Part shown: positions 35,892 through 45,900 of the stretch, piece by piece
Numbering within the stretch: position 1 is the first letter of the stretch
How the letters are laid out: the number at the start of each line of letters is the position of its first letter
Source: Niabella drilacis
GTDB taxonomy: Bacteria > Bacteroidota > Bacteroidia > Chitinophagales > Chitinophagaceae
Assembly: GCF_900101395.1 (NCBI RefSeq)
Contig: NZ_FMZO01000025.1
Coordinates: forward strand, 1 to 58,794
DNA: 58,794 nucleotides
Reading direction: 5' to 3'
The notes under the pieces: model-generated
What the model saw: only the letters and a program-made list of their open reading frames with translations
Databases searched by the model: none
Told to the model about the DNA's origin: nothing
Program-made: the position numbers and the translations under genes

Positions 35892-37001
35892 TTATAACCC
35901 CTGCAGGAAGCTGTTGCTGATATACCGGCCTACTTCCGTAAGGTCCCCGGTTTGCTCAAACAGGGCCAGCTGGCGGTCTGCACCGGTACCTTTTTCCAGG
36001 ATCTTGTGCACGTACTCAATACGATGCCGGCTGCCGAGGTGGTCAATAACGGGGTCCAGGAAATCCAGCAGCTCATAGATCAGCGCGCGGGTATTGACTT
36101 CTTCTTCCTTCCCGAAATCGATCAGGTGTCCGTCAATACCATAGCGGCTGGCCCGCCACTTGTTTTCGTTGATCAGGGGGCGCGAGTACTGGATGAAATT
36201 GAGATTCTTGCTGCGCAGCATATAGATCCTTGCGCATACAGCCTGGAATAGTGCGGCAATAGTGATCGTTTCATCTACGGTCATGGGGATATCGCAAATG
36301 CGGAATTCGACCGTGTTGAAAAAAGGATGTACCCGCAGATCCCACCATATTTTCTTTGCATTATCGATGCAGTTGGTCTTGATCAGCATCTTCACATAGT
36401 TGTCGTATGCTTCAATGCTTTCAAATGCATCGGGGATGCCGGTACGCGGAAACTTGTCAAATACCTTGGTGCGGTAAGATTTATAACCGGTGGTCCGGCC
36501 CTCCCAGAAAGGGGAGTTGGTGCTCAGCGCAAAGATATGGGGCAGAAAGTACCGGGTGGAGTTGGCAATATGATTGGCCAGTTCCCGGCTCTCCATACCT
36601 ACATGCACATGCAGCCCGAATATAAGGTTGCTGCGTGCGGCTTCCTGCAATTCGGCTACGATCTCGTTATACCGGATATGATCGGTGATCAGCTGCTTTT
36701 CCCAGTGGCTGAACGGATGCGTGCCCGAGGCTCCCAGGGTAAGGTCCAGCGTGCCGGCGATATCGGCAATGGTCTTTCGCAACAGGGCCACGTCATTGTA
36801 GGCTTCGTCAATATCCTGGCAGATATCGGTACCCACTTCCACCACGGCCTGGTGCATCTCTGCCTTCACCTTATCCTTAATGATCTTTTGCCCCTCCTGT
36901 ACGATCTTTTGCTCATGGCTTTTTAATTCGAAGGTCTGGTTATCCAAAACCATGTATTCTTCTTCCACGCCCAGCGTGAATGTTTTGTAGTTGATGCTCA
37001 T
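35892..37001 (-). CDS. Carboxylate-amine ligase of the GCS2 (YbdK) family
   Basis: 369 residues of the glutamate-cysteine-ligase-like fold. Opening FTLGVEEEYMVLD (the metal/ATP acidic motif), IFGLHVHVGME (His pair), and NTVEFRICDIPMT are the signatures of GCS2. These enzymes join an amino acid carboxylate to an amine with ATP; E. coli YbdK has weak glutamate-cysteine ligase activity. The natural substrates are unknown. Neighbours are an ATP-grasp ligase on the same strand and a divergent esterase, a set suggesting stepwise assembly of a small amide or peptide. Confidence 0.9.
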   Translation of the reverse strand: MSINYKTFTLGVEEEYMVLDNQTFELKSHEQKIVQEGQKIIKDKVKAEMHQAVVEVGTDICQDIDEAYNDVALLRKTIADIAGTLDLTLGASGTHPFSHWEKQLITDHIRYNEIVAELQEAARSNLIFGLHVHVGMESRELANHIANSTRYFLPHIFALSTNSPFWEGRTTGYKSYRTKVFDKFPRTGIPDAFESIEAYDNYVKMLIKTNCIDNAKKIWWDLRVHPFFNTVEFRICDIPMTVDETITIAALFQAVCARIYMLRSKNLNFIQYSRPLINENKWRASRYGIDGHLIDFGKEEEVNTRALIYELLDFLDPVIDHLGSRHRIEYVHKILEKGTGADRQLALFEQTGDLTEVGRYISNSFLQGL

Positions 37002-37226
37002 TGTATCAATGTGAAAATATCGTGATTTGAAAATCTGCCCGAAGTTCCCTCCGGAGAAAATGAATTGACTTTTGTAAATATGGATATTGCTGGCCCCGGC
37101 TAATAATTGTCAAATACGCTGGCCAATAGCAGCGCTGTAGTTGACGCTGTGCGACGCAACTCTGCTGCTATAAGCACTGCAGGTGGGTTAAAAATGATCC
37201 ACATTCCTCCTATTCAATTTTAAAAT

Positions 37227-38165
37227 TCATTTTCCGGCGCTTCCCTTCACATATTCCCCCCAGGTCAGGTTATCGCCGCCATTATTGGCCTGTGCTTTTT
37301 CGATGGCATAGCTGGCTGCGGTTTCTACCACCCATTCAAAATTTTCAGCACCTACGCTTTTTATATCTGCATCCGGCGCGGGGTTGCAGAAATCGATGGC
37401 GTAAGGAACCCCGTTCCTCAAAGCCAGTTCCACAGTATTGAAATCGTAGCCCAGGTACCGGTTTATCTTCAGCACAATGTTCGTCATCTCCTGCAGTTTT
37501 TCTGCCGAAGGCGTAAAGTCAGCTACATAGCGCAGGTGATGCGGGTTACGGGGCTCATAAGGCATAATGCGTACATGCTTGCCCCCGATGCAGTAACAGC
37601 GGTAATATTCTTCAAAAACAATTTCTTCCTGGAGCAGCATTACCAGTTGGCCCGTTTCCCGGTGCTTTTCAAAAAACTCCTCTTTATCATGTAGTTTGTA
37701 CACATTTTTCCACCCGCCTCCGGCAAAAGGCTTCATATAGGCCGGAAATCCAACCTCGCCGAAGATGCCCTCCCAATCGAGCGGATAAGCAAGGTTGCTG
37801 AAGGATTCGTCGGAAGTGTCATCCGGGCGGTCGTGCGAGGGAAGGATCGCCGTTTTGGGAACGGGTACCCCGATCTGGGTCATCAGGCAATTGTTAAAGT
37901 ATTTATCATCAGCGCTCCACCAGAAAGGGTTGTTGATCACCGCTGTTCCGGTCAGGGCCGCATTCTTTAACCAGGTGCGGTAAAAAGGTACATCCTGGCT
38001 GATGCGGTCGATGATCACCGAGTAGCCGGAGGGCTGACCCTGCAACGCTTTGTCGATCCGGACAGGTTCTGCAGTAATACCATCTATATTTTTACTGTTG
38101 ATCCGCTGCACAAATGCTTCCGGAAAGGAGCGCTCTTTCCCAAATAGAATTCCGATTTTTTTCAT
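37227..38165 (-). CDS. ATP-grasp ligase, substrate unknown
   Basis: 312 residues with the RimK/GshB-like ATP-grasp order. N-terminal preATP-grasp part starts MKKIGILFGKERSFPEAFV. The lysine-bearing FPAYMKPFAGGGWKNVYKL comes next, then LLQEEIVFEEYYRCYCIGG (hinge), then YAIDFCNPAPDAD with the metal-binding D and N. Forms an amide bond through an acylphosphate. It lies 225 bp upstream of the GCS2-type gene on the same strand and is divergent from the esterase. Substrate not readable. Confidence 0.85.
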   Translation of the reverse strand: MKKIGILFGKERSFPEAFVQRINSKNIDGITAEPVRIDKALQGQPSGYSVIIDRISQDVPFYRTWLKNAALTGTAVINNPFWWSADDKYFNNCLMTQIGVPVPKTAILPSHDRPDDTSDESFSNLAYPLDWEGIFGEVGFPAYMKPFAGGGWKNVYKLHDKEEFFEKHRETGQLVMLLQEEIVFEEYYRCYCIGGKHVRIMPYEPRNPHHLRYVADFTPSAEKLQEMTNIVLKINRYLGYDFNTVELALRNGVPYAIDFCNPAPDADIKSVGAENFEWVVETAASYAIEKAQANNGGDNLTWGEYVKGSAGK

Positions 38166-38374
38166 GTTCTTGTTGTTTGTTGTTCTGCTGTACAGAACCG
38201 GTTTAACGTGATTTCATAGCCCGGCAAAGGGAGAAAGCAGTCCTGGCTTTATGCCGCTTTTACAGGCTCCATTTTTGTTTTGTTTAATTTGAGCCTGAAT
38301 TTAAGGTATTCTCCATTCCCTGCAAAAAATTATTGCCCGCCGTAATATTTAGATTAAGGATAGGCGTATTTTAC

Positions 38375-38382
38375 TACTTTTG
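38375..38382 (+). promoter_or_regulatory. -7 promoter element 5 nt before the esterase start
   Basis: TACTTTTG, perfect TAnnTTTG match, separated from ATG 38388 by GGCAA; suggests a leaderless transcript. Confidence 0.5.
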
Positions 38383-38387
38383 GGCAA

Positions 38388-39197
38388 ATGAATACTGTAG
38401 AAGAACGGCGTTGCCTTACGGAACGGGCAACAGTTTTATCCACTCATTTAAAGAGAGGGGTGACGGCTGATTTTTATTTACCCGCTGGTGTAGAAGAGGT
38501 GTCCGGCCTTGGTTTGCTGTTGATCAATGACGGCCAGGATCTGCCTGTAATGGGATTACAGCAGATGCTGACTGACTTATATACAAGGGGGGAGATCGCC
38601 CCGGTTTTATGTGTGGGCATTACCGCCGGAGCCGACCGGAAACGAGAATATGGAGTGGCCGCTGAAGCAGATTATCTTGGCCGGGGCGACCGGGCAGAAA
38701 ATTATAGCCGCTTCATTATCGAAGAGCTGATCCCGTATGTGCTGGATAAATATAAGACAACTGGTTTTCGCGACCTTGCTTTTGCCGGGTTCTCCCTGGG
38801 CGGGCTGAGTGCATTGGATATTGTCTGGAATCATCCTCAATGGTTCTCAAAAGCCGGTGTGTTTTCCGGTTCGCTTTGGTGGCGGAGCCGTGATCAGGAT
38901 GATGCTGCTTATGATGATGACCGGGACCGCATCATGCAACAGCAGATCCGGAAAGGCCATTACCGGCCGGGCCTGAAATTCTTTTTACAGTGCGGCCTGA
39001 TGGATGAAGCGCACGACCGGAATAATAATGGGGTGATCGATGCCGTGGATGATACCCGTGATATTGTAAAGGAGCTGATGAAAAAAGGATACCAGCCGGA
39101 AGATGTTTCCTACCTGGAGCTGGACGACGGAAAACATGACGTAGCTACCTGGGCAAAGGCCATGCCCGTGTTCCTGAAATGGGGCTGGGGGAGATAG
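38388..39197 (+). CDS. Alpha/beta-hydrolase esterase with an EF-hand-like loop
   Basis: 269 residues of the esterase-D/enterochelin-esterase type. Oxyanion and nucleophile region FAGFSLGGLSALDI with Ser136 (GxSxG), acid region FLQCGLMDEAHD, and the C-terminal histidine in DDGKHDVATWAKAMP. No signal peptide, so cytoplasmic. Residues 210-221 (DRNNNGVIDAVD) match a calcium-binding EF-hand loop, placed between the acid and histidine. Divergent from the ATP-grasp gene; it may hydrolyse or release the product of the two ligases (inference). Confidence 0.85.
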   Translation: MNTVEERRCLTERATVLSTHLKRGVTADFYLPAGVEEVSGLGLLLINDGQDLPVMGLQQMLTDLYTRGEIAPVLCVGITAGADRKREYGVAAEADYLGRGDRAENYSRFIIEELIPYVLDKYKTTGFRDLAFAGFSLGGLSALDIVWNHPQWFSKAGVFSGSLWWRSRDQDDAAYDDDRDRIMQQQIRKGHYRPGLKFFLQCGLMDEAHDRNNNGVIDAVDDTRDIVKELMKKGYQPEDVSYLELDDGKHDVATWAKAMPVFLKWGWGR

Positions 39198-39346
39198 CGT
39201 GTCAAAATGCGGGGTGCAGCGCTTTTTATGCGGGGTTTATTGAAATTTGATGGTCACAGCCATTGATGGTGAACAACAGATGCCCGCTTTAAATAACCGG
39301 CATATCCTCTCAAACAAAAAACTTCTAAATAACCTTTCACAAAAAG

Positions 39347-39418
39347 GCATCTCACTACAAACATCTCACTACAAACATCTCACTATAAACATTTCACTAC
39401 AAACAGCTCACTCCCCAC
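39347..39418 (+). repeat. 14-bp tandem repeat abutting a start codon
   Basis: Five consecutive 14-bp units with consensus ACATCTCACTACAA (39347-39360, 39361-39374, 39375-39388, 39389-39402, 39403-39416), the last degenerate. The ATG of the DUF255 gene (39419) falls at the beginning of the next, broken unit. Copy-number change would alter the leader by 14 bp per unit. No promoter box lies between repeat and gene. Confidence 0.85.
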
Positions 39419-41482
39419 ATGTCCAATCATCTCATAAACGAAACCAGTCCTTATTTATTGCAGCATGCGCATAACCCTGTAGACTGGTATCCCTGGGGTG
39501 AAGAAGCGTTGCAAAAGGCAGTAGCGGAGGACCGGCCCATCTTGGTAAGCATCGGCTATGCGGCCTGCCACTGGTGTCATGTAATGGAGCGGGAAAGCTT
39601 TGAAGACGAAGAAACGGCAGCGCTGATGAATGCGCATTTTATCAATATAAAGATAGACCGCGAGGAGCGCCCGGACCTGGATCATATTTATATGGATGCG
39701 GTGCAAACCATGACGGGGAGCGGGGGCTGGCCCTTAAATGTGTTCCTGACGCCGGATAAAAAGCCCTTTTACGGAGGTACCTATTATCCTCCCCGGCCTT
39801 ATGCCAACCGCCCTTCCTGGAAAGATGTTTTAATGGCCGTAGCGGAGGCATTTCAGCAAAAACGGCAGCAGATCGAAGACCAGGCAGCCAACCTGACCCA
39901 ACACCTGGTGGATGCCAATTCCTTTGGATTGGATGAGGCAGGCATATTGAAATTTTCTATCAATGATATTGATACCGCCTGCTCCAATATCCTGAAACAG
40001 GCCGATACCGCCTGGGGCGGTTTTGGGAGGGCCCCGAAATTCCCGCAAACCCAGGTGATCCGTTATCTGTTGCGTTACAGTTTGCTGGAACAGGAACGCC
40101 CCGAAAGCCTCTCCGCCAAAGCGCGGGCGCAGGCATTGCTGAGCCTGGATAAGATGATGGAGGGGGGGATCTATGACCAGGTTGGCGGCGGGTTCGCCCG
40201 CTATGCAACGGATACCGAGTGGCTGGCGCCCCATTTCGAAAAGATGCTTTACGACAATGCGTTACTGGTGATAACGCTCTCGGAAGCCAGCCAGGTAACC
40301 GGTGATGAGCGGTATAAAACCTGTCTGGAGCAAACGCTCAGCTTTGTGGAACGGGAGTTGCTGCATCCGCGGGGTGGATTTTATGCCGCGCTGGATGCAG
40401 ATAGCGAAGGGGAGGAGGGAAAGTATTATGTCTGGAGCAAAAAGGAAATAGAGGACCTGTTGGGTGCGGACGCCACCCTGTTTGCCCGCTACTATGATAT
40501 TTCGGAAGCAGGGAATTGGGAAGGAACAAATATCCTGCGGGTTTTAAGACCGGCGGCCGAGGTGGCCCGTGATAACGGCATCAGTATGCAGGAGCTGGAA
40601 GCGCTGCTGGCAAGAGGCCGGTTGCGGCTATTAGCAGCACGGGAAGAGCGGGTACGCCCGGGGCTGGATGATAAAATTATTCTTGGGTGGAACGCCCTCA
40701 TGAATACGGCTTACAGTAAGGCATTTGAAGCCACCGGCAACGAAGCATATAAAGCCCGGGCTATTCATAACATGCAGTTCCTGTTGCAGGCCTTTAAAGA
40801 TGCGGAGGGCCGCTTTTTGCATGTATGGAAGAATGATGTGGCCCGGTACCCCGCATTTTTGGATGATTATGCCTACCTGGTGGAGGCATTGTTGCAATTA
40901 TACCGCATTTCAGCAGACAGCTCCTGGCTGCTGATTGCCGGCGACCTGTGTGAAAGCGTGCAGCAGGATTTTATTGAGAAGGAAACAGGGTATTTTTATT
41001 ATACGCCCGGAGACCAGGAGGATGTGATCCTTCGTAAAAAAGAAGTATACGACGGCGCCACGCCTTCAGGAAATGCAGTGATGGCACAGAACCTTCTTGT
41101 TTTGGCGTTACTGTTGGATAAACCGGCCTGGCGTTTGCAGGCAGAGCGTATGATCGCGCAATTGAGCAATGCGGTTATAAAGTACCCTACCTCGTTTGGT
41201 GCCTGGATGCTGGACTTTTACCTGGCGTATAAAGGCTTTAAAGAGATCGTTTTACTGGGCGATTACAGCCGGGTGCAGCAGGCACTCCTGCGTCATTTCC
41301 TGCCACATAGCGTTATAATGGCCGCGAACGCAGCTGATGACCGGTTCCCGCTTTTGGCAGATAAAACGGCAGGCGCCCCGCTCCGGATCTATCTTTGCGA
41401 AAACTATACCTGCCGGCAACCGGTTCAGACCTTAGAAGAATTATTACAACTGATCAATGTAAATGACCATGGCGGAGTATAA
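39419..41482 (+). CDS. DUF255/thioredoxin-like protein (YyaL, SPATA20 family)
   Basis: 687 residues. N-terminal DUF255 thioredoxin fold: [27 protein letters not shown], then CxxC in [18 protein letters not shown], and the [25 protein letters not shown] loop. The rest is an (alpha/alpha)6 barrel with [17 protein letters not shown] and [13 protein letters not shown], as in N-acylglucosamine-epimerase-like/cellobiose-epimerase folds. Enzymatic role is not established for the family. The DUF1543 gene overlaps its 3' end by 20 bp, so they are cotranscribed. Confidence 0.92.
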   Translation: MSNHLINETSPYLLQHAHNPVDWYPWGEEALQKAVAEDRPILVSIGYAACHWCHVMERESFEDEETAALMNAHFINIKIDREERPDLDHIYMDAVQTMTGSGGWPLNVFLTPDKKPFYGGTYYPPRPYANRPSWKDVLMAVAEAFQQKRQQIEDQAANLTQHLVDANSFGLDEAGILKFSINDIDTACSNILKQADTAWGGFGRAPKFPQTQVIRYLLRYSLLEQERPESLSAKARAQALLSLDKMMEGGIYDQVGGGFARYATDTEWLAPHFEKMLYDNALLVITLSEASQVTGDERYKTCLEQTLSFVERELLHPRGGFYAALDADSEGEEGKYYVWSKKEIEDLLGADATLFARYYDISEAGNWEGTNILRVLRPAAEVARDNGISMQELEALLARGRLRLLAAREERVRPGLDDKIILGWNALMNTAYSKAFEATGNEAYKARAIHNMQFLLQAFKDAEGRFLHVWKNDVARYPAFLDDYAYLVEALLQLYRISADSSWLLIAGDLCESVQQDFIEKETGYFYYTPGDQEDVILRKKEVYDGATPSGNAVMAQNLLVLALLLDKPAWRLQAERMIAQLSNAVIKYPTSFGAWMLDFYLAYKGFKEIVLLGDYSRVQQALLRHFLPHSVIMAANAADDRFPLLADKTAGAPLRIYLCENYTCRQPVQTLEELLQLINVNDHGGV

Positions 41483-42044
41483 ACTGTTTTATCTTTTGCT
41501 GGGGTGCACACCCCCCGGGCGGCATACCGAGCAGCATGATGTTTTTTTTGGTATCGGAGATGAGCTGGCAACACTCATTCCGGACATACAGCGTTTCTGG
41601 CCGGAAGCGAACGGGAAAATTCATATCGACGCCTGGCGTGAAGTAGCTGCTGTTGATGGTTACCGGGTCCGTGTAGAGGCAAGGGCAGACAGGGACCTGC
41701 AGCAGGAACAATTATTTTTTATCAATCTCGGGGGCTACCTGCCGGGTAGCTTTGAAGAATACCACCATAAGCTGATCACCATTGCCGGCAGTATGGGCGC
41801 CGCTGTTCAGCGGGCAAAACAGACCGCCTTCTATAAAGATTACAATGCCGCGGCAAAGGCCGGCAGCCATATAGACAATAAGTATGGGGTAGATGTGGAT
41901 GATGTATGCAACGTGGAGGACATCCTGCCGGGCTATCAGAAAAAAAGATTTATGCTCACTCTTACCAAAGAGGAAGGGTTGACCGAAGATGCTGTTGGTA
42001 TTGGTTACCTTAAGCTGGATCAATTGCGTGGAGGATTGGTTTAA
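41463..42044 (+). CDS. DUF1543 domain protein
   Basis: 193 residues (191 if the second ATG at 41469 is used). [27 protein letters not shown], the [15 protein letters not shown] segment and [18 protein letters not shown] are the DUF1543 pattern, here apparently two copies of a small alpha/beta unit (the second around [21 protein letters not shown]). Function unknown; cytoplasmic. Overlaps the DUF255 gene. Confidence 0.85.
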   Translation: MTMAEYKLFYLLLGCTPPGRHTEQHDVFFGIGDELATLIPDIQRFWPEANGKIHIDAWREVAAVDGYRVRVEARADRDLQQEQLFFINLGGYLPGSFEEYHHKLITIAGSMGAAVQRAKQTAFYKDYNAAAKAGSHIDNKYGVDVDDVCNVEDILPGYQKKRFMLTLTKEEGLTEDAVGIGYLKLDQLRGGLV

Positions 42045-42307
42045 AAGCCATTAGCGCATTGATGGCCCTTGCAGGAATGCCGGGCTGTGTTACCTGTTAC
42101 CCTATCTTCTGCCTCCCGGGGCTGGTAATATACGACCGGCTGCGGGCCCTGTATGTAAAGAGCCGGCCGGCCTGGCCCCCTGCGTTGAGGCCTTCAGATC
42201 CTTTTTATCCACAACTGTGCATATTTAAGGCTGGGAATCCTGGTTTTGTAAAAGTAAATTCGTTATTCACGCTTCAGTGTTTTTAACCTTAACCAAACTT
42301 TTATAAA

Positions 42308-45300
42308 ATGGCGCCAACGAAAAAACAAAACCGCAAAGGTCTGAGTTTTACCCGAAAATTCACGCAGGATGGAGTTAGTCCCTTCGATATGTTTCAATAT
42401 GATTACCGTAGTTCAGTGATCAAGAACCCCAACGGGGAAGTGGTGTTTCAGCTGGATGACGTGGAAGTGCCCCGGCAGTGGAGCCAGATCGCTACGGATA
42501 TACTGGCGCAGAAATATTTTCGCAAGGCGGGTGTTCCGCAGGCTGATGGCAGCCTGGGCAGGGAAACCAGCGTAAAACAGGTTGCCCACCGCCTGGCGTA
42601 TTGCTGGCGTATGTGGGGCGAGCGGTATGATTATTTTGCTTCAACAGAAGATGCGCAGGTCTTTTATGATGAGCTGGTGTATTCGATCCTCAATCAATCC
42701 TGCGCTCCCAACAGTCCGCAATGGTTCAATACCGGGTTGCATGAAGTATATGGTGTTACCGGTAAACCCCAGGGACATTATTATGTAGATCAGCGGGATG
42801 GCCGGCTTAAAAAATCGACCTCTGCCTATGAGCGGCCGCAACCCCATGCATGCTTTATCCTTAGCGTTGAGGACGACCTGGTTAATGAGGGCGGGATTAT
42901 GGACTTGTGGGTGCGCGAAGCCCGCATTTTTAAATACGGAAGCGGGGTGGGCACCAATTTCAGCAGCATCCGTGGCGAGGGGGAAAAATTAAGCGGGGGA
43001 GGAACTTCCAGCGGGTTGATGAGCTTTCTGAAGATAGGCGACCGTTCTGCGGGCGCTATAAAAAGCGGTGGCACAACAAGGCGGGCCGCCAAAATGGTTT
43101 GCCTGGACCTGGATCATCCGGATATCGTGGAATTTGTTAACTGGAAAGTGGAGGAAGAAAAAAAAGTGGCAGCCCTCATCGCAGCGGGCTACTCCAGCGA
43201 CTATGAAGGAGAAGCATACAGAACGGTGAGCGGACAAAATAGTAACAACTCGGTGCGGATCCCCAATGCGTTTTTTAAGGCCCTGGCAGAAGATGGAGAA
43301 TGGGCGCTGAAAGCAAGGAGCACCGGCAATACCATGCGTACGGTTAAGGCAAAAGCACTTTGGGACCAGATCAATTACGCCGCATGGCGTTGTGCCGACC
43401 CCGGTACCCAATACGACACTACCATCAACGAATGGCATACCTGTCCTGAGGGAGGGCCTATCCGCGCCAGCAATCCCTGCAGTGAATATATGTTCCTGGA
43501 TAATACAGCCTGCAACCTGGCCAGCGTGAACCTGCGTAAATTTTTTGATGAGCAGGAAAACCTGTTTGATGTGCCCGGCTTTGAATATACCTGCCGGTTG
43601 TGGACCGTGGTACTGGAGATCTCCGTGCTGATGGCGCAGTTTCCCTCAAAAGAAGTGGCGCAGCTGAGTTATGATTACCGCACGCTGGGATTGGGCTATG
43701 CCAATATCGGTTCAATGCTGATGGTCAACGGCATACCGTACGACAGTGAGGCGGCGCGGGGCATTGCAGGCGCTATTACCGCTATCATGACGGGCGTGGC
43801 CTATGCAACCTCTGCGGAAATGGCCGGTAACCTGGGGGCGTTTCCCCGGTACGAAGCAAACAAAACGCATATGCTGCGGGTCATGCGCAATCATCGCGCC
43901 GCTGCATACGATGCCAATGATGCCTATGAGGGTCTGCAGATCAGGCCACAGGGTATTAACGCAGCACATTGCCCGGATTATCTCTTAAAAGCGGCCACCA
44001 GGGCCTGGGATGCAGCCGTTCGGCTTGGCGAGCAGTATGGCTATCGCAATGCACAAACCACTGTTATTGCCCCAACAGGCACCATCGGGCTGGTAATGGA
44101 TTGCGACACTACCGGGGTGGAACCGGATTTTGCATTGGTGAAATTTAAAAAGTTGAGTGGGGGCGGCTATTTTAAGATCATTAATCAAAGCGTACCCCAG
44201 GCTTTACGTACCTTAAAATATACAGAGGAGGAGATCGGGACAATCGTAAACTATGCCAAGGGCCATGCTACGCTAAAAGGAGCACCCTATATTAATGAAG
44301 AAACACTGGCTGCCAAAGGGCTTACGGTTGCGGAAATACAGCAGCTGAATAATGCCATGGCTACCGCTTTTGAGATCCGGTTTGCCTTTAATGTATTTAC
44401 CCTGGGTGAAGCCTGTTTACAACGGCTGGGCTTTAAGCCGGAGGCGTACAATGATTTTAACTGGAACATGCTGGAAGCGCTGGGCTTCTCAGAAAAAGAA
44501 ATAGAGGCCGCGAATATCTATGTGTGTGGTACAATGACCGTGGAAGGGGCACCCTATTTGAAGGATGCGCACCTGCCTGTTTTTGATTGTGCCAATAAAT
44601 GCGGGCAGATCGGCCGGCGTTATATTCACGCGCATGGTCATATCCGCATGATGGCGGCTGCGCAGCCGTTCTTAAGCGGCGCCATCAGCAAAACTATCAA
44701 TCTCCCCAATGAAGCCACTGTGGAAGAAATTGCGGACTCTTATAAGTTAAGCTGGGAGCTGGGATTGAAGGCCTGTGCATTGTACAGGGATGGCTCCAAA
44801 CTCAGCCAGCCCCTGAGCAATAAGGCCGATACTGCCACAAAAACAGAAGGAGAAAAAGAAACCGCAGAAGAAGATACACCGCAGGCTGCGATCATAGACC
44901 TGGGTAAGCTGACCATTGATGAGTTGCTGGAAGAAGTGAATCACCGGGTACAAAACAGCGCGGATACCTCGTTAAAACGCCAGCTGGCCATGATCGTGGA
45001 ACGCCGGTCGCTTCCCGCCAAACGGCGTGGATTTACACAAAAAGCAAAGATCAACGGGCAAACCCTCTTCCTGCGCACCGGCGAATACAGTGATGGTACC
45101 CTGGGTGAGATCTTTATTGATATGGCCAAAGAAGGGGCTACCATGCGCAGCATGCTCAACTGTTTTGCGATTGCCGTTTCTATAGGATTGCAGTATGGTG
45201 TTCCTCTTGAGGAATTTGTAGAAAAATTTGTATTTACCCGGTTTGAGCCGGCCGGAATGGTACAGCATCCGAACATAAAATCGACCACTTCTATTATTGA

Positions 45301-45664
45301 CTTCATGTTCCGCGCACTCGCTTACGAATACCTGGGCCGGGCGGACCTGGTACACGTGCTGGACCGGCATAAGGAACCGGCTCCCGGTGAAGTGCCGGAT
45401 GAGGACTGGGAGGACGGTACTCCGACGATTGGAGAGCGGAAGCCCGAGCTGAGCGACGTAAGGGTAGTGGGCAGCGCCGCTCCTGTGCCGGTCATGGATA
45501 GCAGTTACCGGCCCGGCGCCCAGGCAGGGCTGGATGCGGTGAATGCCGCAGCAAAAAACATGCAGGGCGATGCTCCCGCCTGCAACGTATGCGGTCATAT
45601 CACCATCCGCAGCGGCACCTGTTATAAATGCCTCAATTGCGGTAACAGCCTGGGATGTAGCTAA
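42308..45664 (+). CDS. nrdJ: Vitamin B12-dependent (class II) ribonucleotide reductase
   Basis: 1118 residues. Makes deoxyribonucleotides with adenosylcobalamin. Visible: [13 protein letters not shown] (about 132-144), the [13 protein letters not shown] and [18 protein letters not shown] loops, the active-site NPCSE (389-393: N389, C391, E393), [23 protein letters not shown], and a C-terminal zinc-ribbon-like tail with CNVCG and [13 protein letters not shown] that carries the reducing cysteines. An acidic linker (about 836-860) joins the core to the C-terminal part. Terminator follows. No cobalamin riboswitch was recognised in the 263-bp upstream gap. Confidence 0.96.
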   Translation: MAPTKKQNRKGLSFTRKFTQDGVSPFDMFQYDYRSSVIKNPNGEVVFQLDDVEVPRQWSQIATDILAQKYFRKAGVPQADGSLGRETSVKQVAHRLAYCWRMWGERYDYFASTEDAQVFYDELVYSILNQSCAPNSPQWFNTGLHEVYGVTGKPQGHYYVDQRDGRLKKSTSAYERPQPHACFILSVEDDLVNEGGIMDLWVREARIFKYGSGVGTNFSSIRGEGEKLSGGGTSSGLMSFLKIGDRSAGAIKSGGTTRRAAKMVCLDLDHPDIVEFVNWKVEEEKKVAALIAAGYSSDYEGEAYRTVSGQNSNNSVRIPNAFFKALAEDGEWALKARSTGNTMRTVKAKALWDQINYAAWRCADPGTQYDTTINEWHTCPEGGPIRASNPCSEYMFLDNTACNLASVNLRKFFDEQENLFDVPGFEYTCRLWTVVLEISVLMAQFPSKEVAQLSYDYRTLGLGYANIGSMLMVNGIPYDSEAARGIAGAITAIMTGVAYATSAEMAGNLGAFPRYEANKTHMLRVMRNHRAAAYDANDAYEGLQIRPQGINAAHCPDYLLKAATRAWDAAVRLGEQYGYRNAQTTVIAPTGTIGLVMDCDTTGVEPDFALVKFKKLSGGGYFKIINQSVPQALRTLKYTEEEIGTIVNYAKGHATLKGAPYINEETLAAKGLTVAEIQQLNNAMATAFEIRFAFNVFTLGEACLQRLGFKPEAYNDFNWNMLEALGFSEKEIEAANIYVCGTMTVEGAPYLKDAHLPVFDCANKCGQIGRRYIHAHGHIRMMAAAQPFLSGAISKTINLPNEATVEEIADSYKLSWELGLKACALYRDGSKLSQPLSNKADTATKTEGEKETAEEDTPQAAIIDLGKLTIDELLEEVNHRVQNSADTSLKRQLAMIVERRSLPAKRRGFTQKAKINGQTLFLRTGEYSDGTLGEIFIDMAKEGATMRSMLNCFAIAVSIGLQYGVPLEEFVEKFVFTRFEPAGMVQHPNIKSTTSIIDFMFRALAYEYLGRADLVHVLDRHKEPAPGEVPDEDWEDGTPTIGERKPELSDVRVVGSAAPVPVMDSSYRPGAQAGLDAVNAAAKNMQGDAPACNVCGHITIRSGTCYKCLNCGNSLGCS

Positions 45665-45687
45665 GGGATCAGTAAACAATAGATAGC

Positions 45688-45720
45688 GGATGCTGCCGTG
45701 AGGGAGCATCCCTTTTTTTT
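45688..45720 (+). terminator. Rho-independent terminator of nrdJ
   Basis: GGATGCT (45688-45694) pairs with AGCATCC (45705-45711), followed by C and eight T residues. Confidence 0.85.
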
Positions 45721-45849
45721 GCGGCCGGGGGTAGGCCGGACATTTTTTATGCAAAATATGTAGCGGACGCCCTCTTGCGGTAAGGAGCTTAACAGTAAAA
45801 GCAGCGCGTAATAAGAATGTTATGTGCCGATGGATGTACCAAAAATGTA

Positions 45850-45857
45850 TATTTTTG
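45850..45857 (+). promoter_or_regulatory. -7 promoter element of the histidine kinase/response regulator genes
   Basis: TATTTTTG, 7 nt before ATG 45865 of the short upstream frame. Confidence 0.5.
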
Positions 45858-45864
45858 TTCTGTA

Positions 45865-45900
45865 ATGGAAACTTACTATAAATCAGCGTGGCCTATATGA
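45865..45900 (+). CDS. Possible 11-residue leader ORF overlapping the histidine kinase start
   Basis: ATG 45865 gives METYYKSAWPI and stops with TGA 45898-45900. The stop overlaps the kinase start ATG 45897 as ATGA, the classical arrangement for translational coupling. The -7 box lies 7 nt upstream, so the leader frame would be read from a nearly leaderless mRNA. Existence of the peptide is inferred. Confidence 0.35.
   Translation: METYYKSAWPI

Noticed and set aside
42045-42307. Cobalamin riboswitch before nrdJ
   Set aside because: No B12-box-like sequence or matching fold was recognised by eye.
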